Below are positions 7,939 to 16,725 of a stretch of DNA of 34,340 nucleotides, one piece after another. Within the stretch, counting starts at the first letter, position 1. The number at the start of each line of letters is the position of its first letter. The stretch spans positions 1 through 34,340 of the forward strand of contig JAKAQW010000023.1 in the NCBI GenBank assembly GCA_021819525.1, written 5' to 3'. The DNA comes from Actinomycetes bacterium (GTDB lineage: Bacteria > Actinomycetota > Acidimicrobiia > Acidimicrobiales > UBA8190). The notes beneath the pieces were generated by a model. The model worked only from the letters and a program-made list of their open reading frames with translations, did not search any database and had not been told where the DNA came from. A program made the position numbers and the translations under genes.

Positions 7939-9396
7939 TCAGCCGAGATCAGCCGCAGCAGGAACTGGTAGCTCGAGCCGCTGCTCGCAAGGCCACGCGC
8001 TCCTGTCTCGGGCGCCGGCGTCGGCCGCTTCGAGCGCGGCGCGGTTCCAGGCGCGCAGCAAGCGGGCCAGGCGCTCCACGTCGAGTTGGGCTGCGGTGGC
8101 CCGTCCACCGTCGACGAGGTGCTGGCGGAGCGACGCGGCACCGGCCAGGCGGCGCAGCGCTGCGGCGATCGCAGCGGGATCGTCAGGGGGGACTTCGAGG
8201 CAGTTGCCCTCGTGCACCAAGAATTCGGCGGCACCGCCGACCCTGCAGGCGACCACCGGCAGGCCGCAGGCCATGGCTTCGACCGGGACCAGCCCGAACG
8301 GCTCTTCCCAGGTCGAGGGGAAGATCAGGGCGTCGGCCTGGCGGTAGACGTCGGCCAGCTGCTGGCGGGGAGTGGAGGTGAACGTCACCCGCTGCGCGAT
8401 GCCGAGCTCGCCGGCCAGCTGGCGCAGCTCGTGGAGGTGGACCTCGTCGCCGGTGCCGTGGACGGCCAGCGTCGCCGAGGTCGGGCAAGCCGCCAGGGCG
8501 CGTAGGGCACTGGCGATGCCCTTGCGGGGATCGATCCGCCCCACGTAGAGCAGCCGCCACCGCCACGGGGAGGCCAGGGGCGCGGCGGACCCCGCACATA
8601 CCTGGAGGGGGGTCGCGACGACGGAAGATCCGCCGCTCGGGCCAGCAGGAGGACCAGATGGCGCGTCGCCACTGTGAGCCTCGCGAGCCGGAGTGCGCTC
8701 GGCTCGGAACTGCTGGGCACAGACGCCGCCGGGCACCCCTCCGACCAGGGGGAAGTCGCTGGTGTCGATGCCCGAGTGGACCACGGCGGAGACGGGGAAC
8801 GTCCAGGACGTGGCGTGGCGAGCTCGCTCGCGCAGGAAGTCGCTCACGAAGCAGGCAGGGCCGAGGGTGTCCAACGGCGGGAGCGTGGCGTGCCAGCGGA
8901 CACGCCCGTGGCGGCGGCTCACCTGCTCCACGAGGTGTCCCAGACGAGGCCGGTGGACGAACAGGCGTAGCCAGGCGTCGAGCTCGGGCCCGTAGACGGG
9001 CCACTCGTCGCAGATGACCAAGACAGTCGGTCGAGCTTGCTCGGCGAGCTCCGACAAGACGCCCAACGACAGCGCGCCCATCGCCCACACCGACACCACG
9101 TCGGGATCGACGTCTCGCAGCGCCTCACGCACGCTGCGAACGTTGGAGCAGTCGACGGCCAATCGCCGCGCGACCGGCGGGTGGAGAACCCGGTGGTCGC
9201 GCCAGTACAGGCGGAGCTGGCGCCGCACGGGGACCGGCCCCTCGGTCTCGGTGCGGCCGGGAAGGTGCAAGTCGCTGGTGAGCACCGTGACCTCGTCGCC
9301 GTCGCGCTGCCACCGCTCGGCCACGTCGCGGCACGAGTACTCGTACCCGCCGTAGGCATGCGGCGGGTACATGGTGGTGACGACCAGCACCCGCAT
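7939..9396 (-). CDS. GT4 glycosyltransferase
   Basis: A 485-aa GT-B (family 4) glycosyltransferase. The N-terminal domain starts MRVLVVTTMYPPHAYGGYEY, with the glycine-rich donor-fold loop, and ends near VVHSGIDTSDF. The C-terminal domain has LLYVGRIDPRKGI, VTFTSTPRQQLADVYRQADA, and the E-x7-E nucleotide-sugar motif EPFGLVPVE followed by AMACGLPVVA. Between the two domains, near residues 217-279, is a Pro/Ser/Ala-rich insertion not expected in the family. I chose the ATG at 9396 because the family's N terminus begins there; the open frame continues 131 codons upstream without homology-like content. TATCGT (9406-9411) is a plausible -10 for a nearly leaderless mRNA. The last residues overlap a short GAGATCAGCC direct repeat. 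Confidence 0.88.
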   Translation of the reverse strand: MRVLVVTTMYPPHAYGGYEYSCRDVAERWQRDGDEVTVLTSDLHLPGRTETEGPVPVRRQLRLYWRDHRVLHPPVARRLAVDCSNVRSVREALRDVDPDVVSVWAMGALSLGVLSELAEQARPTVLVICDEWPVYGPELDAWLRLFVHRPRLGHLVEQVSRRHGRVRWHATLPPLDTLGPACFVSDFLRERARHATSWTFPVSAVVHSGIDTSDFPLVGGVPGGVCAQQFRAERTPAREAHSGDAPSGPPAGPSGGSSVVATPLQVCAGSAAPLASPWRWRLLYVGRIDPRKGIASALRALAACPTSATLAVHGTGDEVHLHELRQLAGELGIAQRVTFTSTPRQQLADVYRQADALIFPSTWEEPFGLVPVEAMACGLPVVACRVGGAAEFLVHEGNCLEVPPDDPAAIAAALRRLAGAASLRQHLVDGGRATAAQLDVERLARLLRAWNRAALEAADAGARDRSAWPCEQRLELPVPAAADLG

Positions 9397-9405
9397 GCGC
9401 GCAGC

Positions 9406-9411
9406 ACGATA
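9406..9411 (-). promoter_or_regulatory. -10-like TATCGT
   Basis: TATCGT on the minus strand, 9 nt before the ATG at 9396. Transcription from it would leave a leader of only a few nucleotides. Confidence 0.4.
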
Positions 9412-9605
9412 GCGGTTCTCCGAGGGGGGAGCTGGACCGCCTCGGGCGAAGCCGCCACCTGGGAGCTTTTCCGGTGGGAGCTGGTGCCAGGCGGTTCTGC
9501 AGCAAGATCGGCCCGCTGCGACCGTTACCTGGCCACGGGGCTGTCGCGTCCGGCTGGGACCAGCCGGGGCCAGCTCGCAGGAGCGTGATCGATGGGAGGT
9601 CGACC

Positions 9606-10547
9606 GTGTCCGGTGCTCGGGGGCAGCCGGGGGACGCTGCGCAACAGAAGCTGGCGAGGATGGCGGTGACCCAGCGCGTCGAGCGGGGGTCGCGCGTGGC
9701 GCTCGAGGCGCGCGATGAACCGTCGGCACCTCGACCGGTACTGGCGCTGCACGGCGAGTCGACGTCGCCGGCTGCGCTGTGGCGATCACTGTGGCGCTCC
9801 CGGGAGCTGCTCGCCATCTTGGCCCGCAAGGAGTTCCAAGTCCGCTACCGGCGGGCCTCGCTCGGTCTGATGTGGGCGGTAGGGCTCCCGCTGCTGCAGT
9901 CGCTGGTGATGGCCGTCATCTTCTCCAAGGTGGCTCACATCCGAGCCGCGCCGCACTACGTCGTGTTCGTGCTCGCGGGCATGACGGCGTTCATCACGTT
10001 CTCCGCCGCCCTCGGGCCGGGGTCGACCGCCATCGTCGACGGATCGGATCTCTCCAGCCGGGTCTACTTCCCCCGCTTGCTGCTGCCGATGATGCAGGTG
10101 GCTACCAACCTCTACGGGTACGTGATCACGCTGGCCATCCTGCTGGCTCTGTGCCCCGTGCTCCACGTGGGCCTCGGTCTTCGGACACTGCTGCTCATCC
10201 CGGCCACGGTGCTGCTGGTGGCCGTGACGGCCGGGTTCTGCCTGCTGAGCTCGGCGCTGCACGTCTATTTCCGTGACATCCGGTACATGGTGGCCGCCGC
10301 GCTCATGTTGTGGATGTACGTCACTCCTATCGTCTACCCCCCTGGGGACGTGCCGGGGCTGCTGCGCGGGGTGCTCGACGCGAACCCCATGACCGCGGTG
10401 GTCGACCTGTTCCACATGGCCACCGTCGGCTACGGCGGCCCTTCTGAGCTGACGGTGGTCGTGGGCGTGCTCTGGGCGGTAGGCCTGCTGGTGGTGGCGA
10501 CGGCAGTGCACTGCCGGTTCGATCGAGTGTTCGCGGACCTCTTGTGA
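9606..10547 (+). CDS. wzm: ABC-2 type polysaccharide export permease (Wzm-like)
   Basis: A 313-aa integral membrane permease of the ABC-2 (Wzm/TagG) family. A cytoplasmic N terminus of ~70 residues with the family's LLAILARKEFQVRYRRASLG amphipathic region leads into about six membrane spans (GLMWAVGLPLLQSLVMAVIF, YVVFVLAGMTAFITF, LYGYVITLAILLAL, a VLLVAVTAGFCLLSSAL span, and a C-terminal one). VYFRDIRYMV and WMYVTPIVYPP are typical loops of this family. I chose the GTG at 9606 because GGGAGG lies 5-6 nt upstream; other in-frame starts exist at 9585 and 9474. Its stop overlaps the ATPase gene start by 4 bp. The pair would carry a lipid-linked glycan across the membrane. Confidence 0.9.
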   Translation: MSGARGQPGDAAQQKLARMAVTQRVERGSRVALEARDEPSAPRPVLALHGESTSPAALWRSLWRSRELLAILARKEFQVRYRRASLGLMWAVGLPLLQSLVMAVIFSKVAHIRAAPHYVVFVLAGMTAFITFSAALGPGSTAIVDGSDLSSRVYFPRLLLPMMQVATNLYGYVITLAILLALCPVLHVGLGLRTLLLIPATVLLVAVTAGFCLLSSALHVYFRDIRYMVAAALMLWMYVTPIVYPPGDVPGLLRGVLDANPMTAVVDLFHMATVGYGGPSELTVVVGVLWAVGLLVVATAVHCRFDRVFADLL

Positions 10548-11800
10548 GCGCGGCCATCGAGCTGCAAGGGGTCGGCAAGCGGTTCGCCAAGTACGTCGAC
10601 ACCCCCATGCTCGTCTCCTCGGCGCTGCGGTGGCGCCCGAAGACCCGCCGGGACCGGCTCTGGGCGGTGCGCGGTGTCGACTTCACGGTGGAAGCCGGGG
10701 AGTGCGTGGGGGTCATCGGTCGCAACGGGTCGGGCAAGTCGACGCTCATGACCATGATCGCCGGCATCACCGGCCCGACCGAGGGGTCAGTGACCGTCCG
10801 CGGGCGCGTGGCGCCGCTCATCGCGGTCGGGGTGGGGTTCCACCGTGAGCTCACCGGGCGGGAGAACATCTACGTGAACGGCGCGATCCTCGGTCTCGGT
10901 CGCCGGCAGATCCGCCGACGTCTCGACGCGATCGTGGCTTTCTCGGGCGTCGAGGACTTCATCGACACGCCGGTCAAGTTCTACTCGTCGGGGATGTTCG
11001 TGCGACTGGGTTTCGCGGTGGCCGTGCACGCCGAGCCCGATGTCCTCATCGTCGACGAGGTGCTGGCGGTGGGGGACCTCGCGTTCCAGGTGAAGTGCTT
11101 CGAGAAGATGAACGAGATCCGGGCCAGTGGCACCACGGTGGTCATGGTCAGCCACCACCTGGGGGTCGTGCGCCGGATGTGCGAACGGGTGATGCTCATG
11201 GAAAGGGGCCGTCCCCGCGTGGTCGCGCCCCCGGAGCAAGCCATCGCGGCGTTCCACGAGGTGCTGACCGAGGTCACCGACACAGTCGTCGACGAGGTGT
11301 CGGGACTGCGCTACGAGCCGAACGTGGCACGCATCGAGACAGTGGAGATCCTCGGGCCCGACGGCCAGAGGAACAGCCACGTCGAGTCAGGGCTCCCGAT
11401 GGCCGTCCGCGTCCGTGCCACTGTCGTGCAGGACGTGGAGGATCTCGTCGTCGGGTTGACGCTGCTGGCCGGTGACGGCACCACCCTCTACAGCGATTCG
11501 ACGGCCGGGTTCCGCTTCGGGGCAGCTTCCGCGGGTGAGACCGTGAGCTGGGACATGCAATTCCGGGCTCAGCTGCCCACCGGTAGCTACAGCGCGGTGG
11601 CCCGGGTGGACCGTCCCGACCTGCGCACGACGCTGGCCTACCATCCACCGGTCTCCTTCTTCGTCACCGGACGCCACACCGTCACCGGCGTGGCTGACTT
11701 GGAGGCCGTGGTGGTCCGTCACGACGGCGACGTCGACGGGTCGGTGTCCACCGTGGTCGATCCCTCGCCCGGGGCCTTGCTGGCACCCGATCCCCGATGA
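10544..11800 (+). CDS. wzt: Polysaccharide ABC exporter ATPase with C-terminal glycan-binding domain (Wzt-like)
   Basis: A 418-aa ATPase. Walker A is GRNGSGKST (about residues 60-68), the signature loop is YSSGMFVRLGFA (146-157), Walker B is VLIVDEVLAVGD (about 167-178), and the H-loop is in VVMVSHHLG. These match the Wzt/TagH subgroup. Residues ~250-400 form an extra beta-rich domain (VARIETVEILGPDG, VVGLTLLAGDGTTLYSDST, TGSYSAVARVDRPD) matching the Wzt C-terminal carbohydrate-binding domain, which in studied systems recognises the finished, modified chain end. The GTG overlaps the permease stop by 4 bp. The terminal modification recognised could be made by the methyltransferase or acyltransferase genes nearby (inference). 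Confidence 0.92.
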   Translation: MSAAIELQGVGKRFAKYVDTPMLVSSALRWRPKTRRDRLWAVRGVDFTVEAGECVGVIGRNGSGKSTLMTMIAGITGPTEGSVTVRGRVAPLIAVGVGFHRELTGRENIYVNGAILGLGRRQIRRRLDAIVAFSGVEDFIDTPVKFYSSGMFVRLGFAVAVHAEPDVLIVDEVLAVGDLAFQVKCFEKMNEIRASGTTVVMVSHHLGVVRRMCERVMLMERGRPRVVAPPEQAIAAFHEVLTEVTDTVVDEVSGLRYEPNVARIETVEILGPDGQRNSHVESGLPMAVRVRATVVQDVEDLVVGLTLLAGDGTTLYSDSTAGFRFGAASAGETVSWDMQFRAQLPTGSYSAVARVDRPDLRTTLAYHPPVSFFVTGRHTVTGVADLEAVVVRHDGDVDGSVSTVVDPSPGALLAPDPR

Positions 11801-11882
11801 GCGCCCCCGTGGCGAAACGCTCGGGTGCCGTCGCCGGCTCCCGCTGTCGGCGCGGGGTGAAGCCCGGTGGGCGAGGTGGGCG

Positions 11883-12488
11883 GTGACGCCGGCGACGCGG
11901 TCGGTCCAGCGCCTGCCGTGGCGATTGCGCTACGAGGCCGCGGCATCGTTGGCGTCGCGCTGGCGGCGGTTGGCAGTGACCGTGACCCACCGCCACTGCC
12001 GGGTGGTCTTCGCCGGCCCGGTGCGTCTCGGGCCGGGCTTCGAGCTGTACATCCCCGACCGCGGCAGCCTGGTGGTCGGAAGCGGCGTGGAGCTCCGGCG
12101 GGGGTTCGTGTGCGAGATATCGGGGGAGGGGGAGGTGCGCATCGGGGACGGTTCGGTGTTCACTGCCGGGGCGCTCCTCCAGTGCTCGACGTCGATCCAG
12201 ATCGGCAGGCGCTGCGTCTTCGGCCAGGACACCATGTTGGTCGACGGCAGCCACCGCTTCGGAGATCCCGATCGCCACCTCCTCGACCAGGGGTACGACT
12301 ACCGCCCGCTGCGGATCGACGACGGCGCGGTCGTCATGTCCAAGTGCACCGTGTTCGCCGATATCGGCGCAGGCACGGTGGTCGGTGCCCACTCGGTGGT
12401 GAGCCGACCGCTCCCCGGGCGCTGCCTGGCGATCGGTGCGCCGGCTCGCCCGGTGCGGTTCTTCGAGCCGGCGCTGGAGCCCAGGTGA
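11883..12488 (+). CDS. Left-handed beta-helix acyltransferase
   Basis: A 201-aa LbH acyltransferase, second of three in the locus. Hexapeptide coils run from VVFAGPVRLGPGFELYI through LVVGSGVELRRGFV, VRIGDGSVFTAGALL and IQIGRRCVFGQDTM to LRIDDGAVVMSKCTVFADI and AGTVVGAHSVVSRPL, closing with LAIGAPARPVRFF. The catalytic-type His is in VDGSHRFGDPD. The N-terminal basic segment (WRLRYEAAASLASRWRRLAV) could lie along the membrane. The GTG at 11883 follows GAGGTGGGCG. The stop overlaps the next gene by 4 bp; 82 bp separate it from the exporter ATPase. Acetylation or a related O/N-acylation of a sugar is the expected role. Confidence 0.85.
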   Translation: MTPATRSVQRLPWRLRYEAAASLASRWRRLAVTVTHRHCRVVFAGPVRLGPGFELYIPDRGSLVVGSGVELRRGFVCEISGEGEVRIGDGSVFTAGALLQCSTSIQIGRRCVFGQDTMLVDGSHRFGDPDRHLLDQGYDYRPLRIDDGAVVMSKCTVFADIGAGTVVGAHSVVSRPLPGRCLAIGAPARPVRFFEPALEPR

Positions 12489-14392
12489 TCACTGCATCGG
12501 ATCTGAGCGTGGTGATCCCCACGGCCACAGCCGGCTCGGCGCTGAGCGAGACGCTGGCCGGGCTGTCGCTCCAGGACGTGACCGGGTTCGAGACGGTGGT
12601 GGTGGTCGACGGCCTCGACGTCCCGGCCCCGGCTGCCGGCGACGGCGTGGACGGTCCCGTGGTGCTGGTGCAGCCCCATCGCGGTCCGGGCGCTGCGCGG
12701 AACCGGGGCGTGGCGCGCGGAGAGCGGCCGTTGGTGCTCTTCCTCGGCGACGACATGGTGCCCGCACCGGATCTGGTGCGCCGGCACCTCGAAGCCCAGG
12801 AGCGCCACGTGGCACGGCACGGCGATCGTCGCACGGTCGTGCTCGGTCGGGCCCGCTGGCATCGTGCGGTGGCCGGCGGAAGGTGCGAACGGTGGCTGGA
12901 GCGAAGTGGCGCCCAGTTCGACTACGGAGCGGCCTCTGGATCCCAGGCCCACTTCGCCCAGTTCTACTCGTGCAACGTGTCGATGTGGCGGGAGCTGTTC
13001 GTGTCGGCAGGGGGGTTCGACGAGCGCTTCGCGTTCGCGTACGAGGATCTCGACGCCGGGTACCGCTTGGAGCGAGCCGGCATGCGCCTGGTGCACGATC
13101 CGCAGGCGGTGACCTGGCATCGCCACGCCTACGACCTGGCCGCGCTGCATCGTCGGTTCCGGCTCGTCGGCGAAGGCGAGCATCTCATGGCGACCTTGCA
13201 CCCGTGGTTCGAGCCGTACTTCTTGTCTCGCTGGGTGCCGGCGCTCGACGAGCCCGAGCCGTCGCCGCTGTGGCCGCGGCTCGAGAGGTGGATCCCGCGT
13301 CAGGCCGGTCGGCTGGCCGAGATGGCCTGGTACCGAAGCGACCTTTGGTACCGCCGCACGCTCGTTCCGAGCCTCCTCGCGGGGTGGTGGGCCGCTGACG
13401 ACCTTGCCGAGCTGCGGGACTACCTCGGTGAGCGGTTCGACGAGACGATGCTCGAGGCACACGTAGCGGCCGTCGACCAGGAACGGGACCGAGCCGCCGA
13501 CGAGGCGTCGTTCTACCGCACCAGCGACGCCTACCTCTACGACCTGACGGTGTTCTCCATGTCGGCCACGAAGGCGCCCTACCTGGCCGAGCTGCGACGC
13601 CTGCTCGCTCCCGACGCCCGGGTCCTCGACTACGGCTGCGGCATCGGCGCGGACGGGTTGCGCCTGGCGGCGGCTGGCATGACCGTCTCCTTCGCCGACT
13701 TCGCCAACCCGAGCACGCAGTACCTGCGGTGGCGTCTCGCCCGACGGAACTGGGACTGCCCGGTCCACGATCTCGACGCGGGCCCCGTGCCCGGGAGCTT
13801 CGACGCAGCGTTCTCCTTCGACGTGATCGAGCACGTCGACGACCCGTTCGCCTTCTTGGAGCAGTTGGAGCAGCGAGCCGGCCTGGTGGCGGTCAACCTG
13901 CTCGAAGCGGAGCCCGGCGACACCGACTTGCACCGGCCGCTGCCGATCGCGGCGCTCTTGGACCACGGGGCACGCCGGGGCCTCGTGCGCTACCGGCGCT
14001 ACCACGGGCGGTCGCACCTGATGATCTACCGGGGATCGGGCCCCGGCGTGTCGCGCTGGCGGAGCCGGGCACAGCGGCAGGTGGGGCGATGGCTCGCTCG
14101 CGCGACGCCGTGGTTCCCTCGGCCGCTCCCGGCGGGCGCGCCCCGAGCGTCGTCGTCATCATCGTCATCATCGTCATCGTCGTCGTCATCGTCGTCGTCA
14201 TCGTCATCGCCGCCGCCGCACACCCCGCCGCACACCCCGGTGCCCGAGCCGGTGCCGGCAGCGACGCCGGTGGTCAGGCCTCCCACGCCGAGTGCCCCCG
14301 CCCGGGCAGCGGTGCCCGCGTACCGGGGGTGCCTCAGGGCGCTTCTCGACACGCGTGGCGCCGATGCAGACGGTGGCGAGGTCCTCCCGTGA
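12485..14392 (+). CDS. Fused GT2 glycosyltransferase-SAM methyltransferase with poly-Ser tail
   Basis: A 635-aa two-domain enzyme. Residues 1-~250 are a GT2 domain (LSVVIPTATAGSALSETLAG, RGPGAARNRGVARG, VLFLGDDMVP, SMWRELFVSAGGFDERF and a YEDLDAGYRL acceptor motif). A helical linker follows. Residues ~360-520 are a class I methyltransferase (VLDYGCGIGADGLRLAAAG, VSFADFANPS, FSFDVIEHVDDPFAF). The enzyme could add a sugar and methylate it, or methylate the chain end that the exporter reads. From about residue 555 there is a run of 20 Ser codons, then a Pro/Ala-rich tail of ~60 residues with no visible fold. It overlaps both neighbours by 4 bp (GTGA), so it is translated as part of one coupled operon. 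The tail may be dispensable. Confidence 0.85.
   Translation: MITASDLSVVIPTATAGSALSETLAGLSLQDVTGFETVVVVDGLDVPAPAAGDGVDGPVVLVQPHRGPGAARNRGVARGERPLVLFLGDDMVPAPDLVRRHLEAQERHVARHGDRRTVVLGRARWHRAVAGGRCERWLERSGAQFDYGAASGSQAHFAQFYSCNVSMWRELFVSAGGFDERFAFAYEDLDAGYRLERAGMRLVHDPQAVTWHRHAYDLAALHRRFRLVGEGEHLMATLHPWFEPYFLSRWVPALDEPEPSPLWPRLERWIPRQAGRLAEMAWYRSDLWYRRTLVPSLLAGWWAADDLAELRDYLGERFDETMLEAHVAAVDQERDRAADEASFYRTSDAYLYDLTVFSMSATKAPYLAELRRLLAPDARVLDYGCGIGADGLRLAAAGMTVSFADFANPSTQYLRWRLARRNWDCPVHDLDAGPVPGSFDAAFSFDVIEHVDDPFAFLEQLEQRAGLVAVNLLEAEPGDTDLHRPLPIAALLDHGARRGLVRYRRYHGRSHLMIYRGSGPGVSRWRSRAQRQVGRWLARATPWFPRPLPAGAPRASSSSSSSSSSSSSSSSSSSSPPPHTPPHTPVPEPVPAATPVVRPPTPSAPARAAVPAYRGCLRALLDTRGADADGGEVLP
14150..14209. 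repeat. TCG/TCA trinucleotide array encoding 20 serines
   Basis: Twenty consecutive Ser codons made only of TCG and TCA in an irregular order. The mixed codon use suggests expansion of short TCATCG and TCGTCA blocks. It is in frame with the fused GT2-methyltransferase and lies after both folded domains. Confidence 0.95.
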
Positions 14393-16725
14393 GCGCTGGC
14401 ACGGGGCAGGGGATCGCCGCGCCCGCCGAGGGCCTGGTCGACGCCCCGGATGCAGCCGCGCGAACGGCGCCTGTCGAGCAGGTCACCCCGATCCGACGAC
14501 CTCAGGTGGACGTGGGGGTGGTCACCTTCAACACGGCCGCGCTGTCGACGCACGCGCTCCGTCACCTGCTCGACAGCGACCAGGGGTGCGACCTGCGGGT
14601 CCTTGTCCACGACAACGCGTCGGCCGACGGCACGGTCGGGCAGCTGGCGCGGGAGGTGCCCGAAGCCGAGGTGGAGGCCGGGAGCGAGAACGTCGGGTTC
14701 GCCCGCGCCGTGAACCGCCTGCTGGCACGGTGCGACGCGCCGTGGTTCTTGGCACTGAACTCCGACGCCTGGCCGGAGCCCGGTGCCGTCGGCCGCCTGC
14801 TGGCAGCCGGCGAGCGACACGCCGATGCCGCGGCGGTGGCACCGCGGCTGCTGCGTCCCGACGGATCGGTCGAGCACTCGACCCACGGGTTCCCGTCGCT
14901 GGGAGTGGCGGCTGCCGACGCCCTCGGACTGCGTGGTCACCTCCCGGTGCGCTGGGCCCAGCAGCGATGCCTGGCGGGCTACTGGAGCCACGATCGCGCC
15001 CGGCAAGTGGACTGGGCGGTGGGCGCCGCGCTCCTGGTGCGGCGCAGTGCCGTCGAGGAGGCAGGTGGGTTCGACGAGCGCTTCTTCATGTACGTCGAGG
15101 ATCTGGCTTGGTGCTGGTCGGTCCGCCAGGCGGGATGGACGGTGTGGTTCGAGCCGGCCGCAACGGTGCGCCATGTCGGGAACGCTTCGGGGGCGGCGCA
15201 CTTCGGTGGTCGTCGGGCGGCCTTGGAGGTCGCCAACCGGCAGCTGTTCTTGGTGGGCACCCGAGGCAGGGCCTGGGCAGAAGCGTTTCGAGCGCTCGAG
15301 GTCGCCGCGAGCCTGAGAGCCTCGGCGTCGGCAAGGCGAGGTGGCGACTGTGAGACCGCTGCCCACTGGCGTCACCAGGCGAAATGCCTGCTCGGGGTGG
15401 TGCCGGTCCCGGTCCCCGGCGTCCACCTGGCACCTGGAGGCACGACGGGGGCGCACGCGGCGCCCGGACATAGCGCAGCCGAGCCGGAGGCCTCTTCGGA
15501 GCGCTCCGAAGTGCGAGATGCCTCGGGAGAGAGCGCCGTGGACGAGGCTGGGCTGTGGACCTCCCCTGCCGCTCGCGAGGACGCGCGGCGCTCGCCACAG
15601 GACCCACCCCTGGTGTCGGTGGTGGTACCGACCTGCGATCGAGCCGATCACCTCGGCCGCCTGCTTCGGGCGTTGGCAGCGCAGACCTTGTGGCAGCACG
15701 ACGCGTGTGGTGCGCAGGGCCCCGAGCCTGGAGGCGGAGATCCCGGGCCTGAAGGCGCAGTGGCTGACCGCGGGGCCGAGAAGGCGTGCGGGGGCGGGAG
15801 GGCCCCCCGATGCGGCGGTGGGGTGCTCGCCCTCCACGGCAGTACGAGGTCGCGGCGATGGAGCCCGGGCGAGATCGTGGTGGTCGACGATGCGTCCGCC
15901 GACGACACCCAGGCGGTGGCGGCCGAGGCGGCTCGCTGGTGTCCGGTGCCGGTGACCGTGCTGCGCCAACCCGTCCGCCTCGGGCCCGCCGCTGCTCGCA
16001 ATCGGGGGTGGCGCCGTGCACGAGGGTCGGTGGTGGCCTTCACCGACGACGACTGCATGCCGAGCCCCAGGTGGCTGGCTGCGGGTTTGGCGGCTATGGA
16101 CGGCACCCCGATGGCGGTGGTCGGCCGGACCGAGCCACCACGGGAGCAGCTCGCGCTCGGCGGGCTGCCCTTCGCCCGGGTGCTCCGGGTACGAGACGCC
16201 CGTTTCGCCGAGACCTGCAACGTCTTCTACCGTCGCAGCGACCTTGCCAGCGTCGGCGGGTTCGACGAGCGTTTCCGCCGCCCGAGCGGCGAGGACACCC
16301 GATTGGCGCTGGACCTGCGTGCAGCGGGGCTCGTGCACCACTACCACCCTGACGCCCTCGTGCACCACGACGTGCGCACCGGTGGATGGCGGGCCGCGTG
16401 GAGCGAGACGTCGCGGTGGGCGGATCTTCCTCTCGTCGTGGCCGGCCGGCCGTGGGCACGCCGGGAGCTGGCGCATCGCATGGTGTTCTGGAAGCCGACC
16501 CATCCTCCGGCGCTGGGGTTGGTGGTGGGGCTGGCAGCGGCGCGGCGCCGGAGGACGGCTTTGGTCCTCTGCGGGCCGTGGCTGTGGCGACGCCTGGTGA
16601 GCGACCCGGTATGTGGCTCACCTGCCGGTCGCGTCTGGTACCTCCCGGCTGCCGCGGCGCTGGATCTGTTAGAGGTGGCGGTCATGGTGCGCGGTTCGTG
16701 GCGGCACCGGACTGTGTTGCTGTGA
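14389..16725 (+). CDS. Tandem GT2-GT2 glycosyltransferase
   Basis: A 778-aa protein with two family 2 domains. Domain 1 (about residues 40-265) resembles rhamnosyltransferase-type GT2s: VDVGVVTFNTAALSTHALRH, VHDNASADGTV, NVGFARAVNR, LALNSDAWPEPG, GGFDERFFMYVEDLAWC. A ~140-residue helical and low-complexity linker follows. Domain 2 starts near residue 405 (PLVSVVVPTCDRADHLGRLL), continues as EIVVVDDASADDTQ, GPAAARNRGWRRA and FTDDDCMPSPRW, and ends with the acceptor motif GGFDERFRRPSGEDTRL. A ~57-residue Gly/Arg/Cys-rich insertion splits domain 2 between the first helix and second strand (residues ~434-493). The GTG overlaps the preceding stop by 4 bp. The two domains probably add consecutive sugars. 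Confidence 0.87.
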   Translation: MSAGTGQGIAAPAEGLVDAPDAAARTAPVEQVTPIRRPQVDVGVVTFNTAALSTHALRHLLDSDQGCDLRVLVHDNASADGTVGQLAREVPEAEVEAGSENVGFARAVNRLLARCDAPWFLALNSDAWPEPGAVGRLLAAGERHADAAAVAPRLLRPDGSVEHSTHGFPSLGVAAADALGLRGHLPVRWAQQRCLAGYWSHDRARQVDWAVGAALLVRRSAVEEAGGFDERFFMYVEDLAWCWSVRQAGWTVWFEPAATVRHVGNASGAAHFGGRRAALEVANRQLFLVGTRGRAWAEAFRALEVAASLRASASARRGGDCETAAHWRHQAKCLLGVVPVPVPGVHLAPGGTTGAHAAPGHSAAEPEASSERSEVRDASGESAVDEAGLWTSPAAREDARRSPQDPPLVSVVVPTCDRADHLGRLLRALAAQTLWQHDACGAQGPEPGGGDPGPEGAVADRGAEKACGGGRAPRCGGGVLALHGSTRSRRWSPGEIVVVDDASADDTQAVAAEAARWCPVPVTVLRQPVRLGPAAARNRGWRRARGSVVAFTDDDCMPSPRWLAAGLAAMDGTPMAVVGRTEPPREQLALGGLPFARVLRVRDARFAETCNVFYRRSDLASVGGFDERFRRPSGEDTRLALDLRAAGLVHHYHPDALVHHDVRTGGWRAAWSETSRWADLPLVVAGRPWARRELAHRMVFWKPTHPPALGLVVGLAAARRRRTALVLCGPWLWRRLVSDPVCGSPAGRVWYLPAAAALDLLEVAVMVRGSWRHRTVLL

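Noticed and set aside
14026-16503. An 825-codon open frame on the minus strand opposite the GT2-GT2 gene
   Set aside because: Typical antisense frame of high-GC coding DNA; the plus strand carries clear glycosyltransferase motifs. The same applies to long antisense frames at 1476-3011, 12299-14017, 22066-23553 and 23608-25236.
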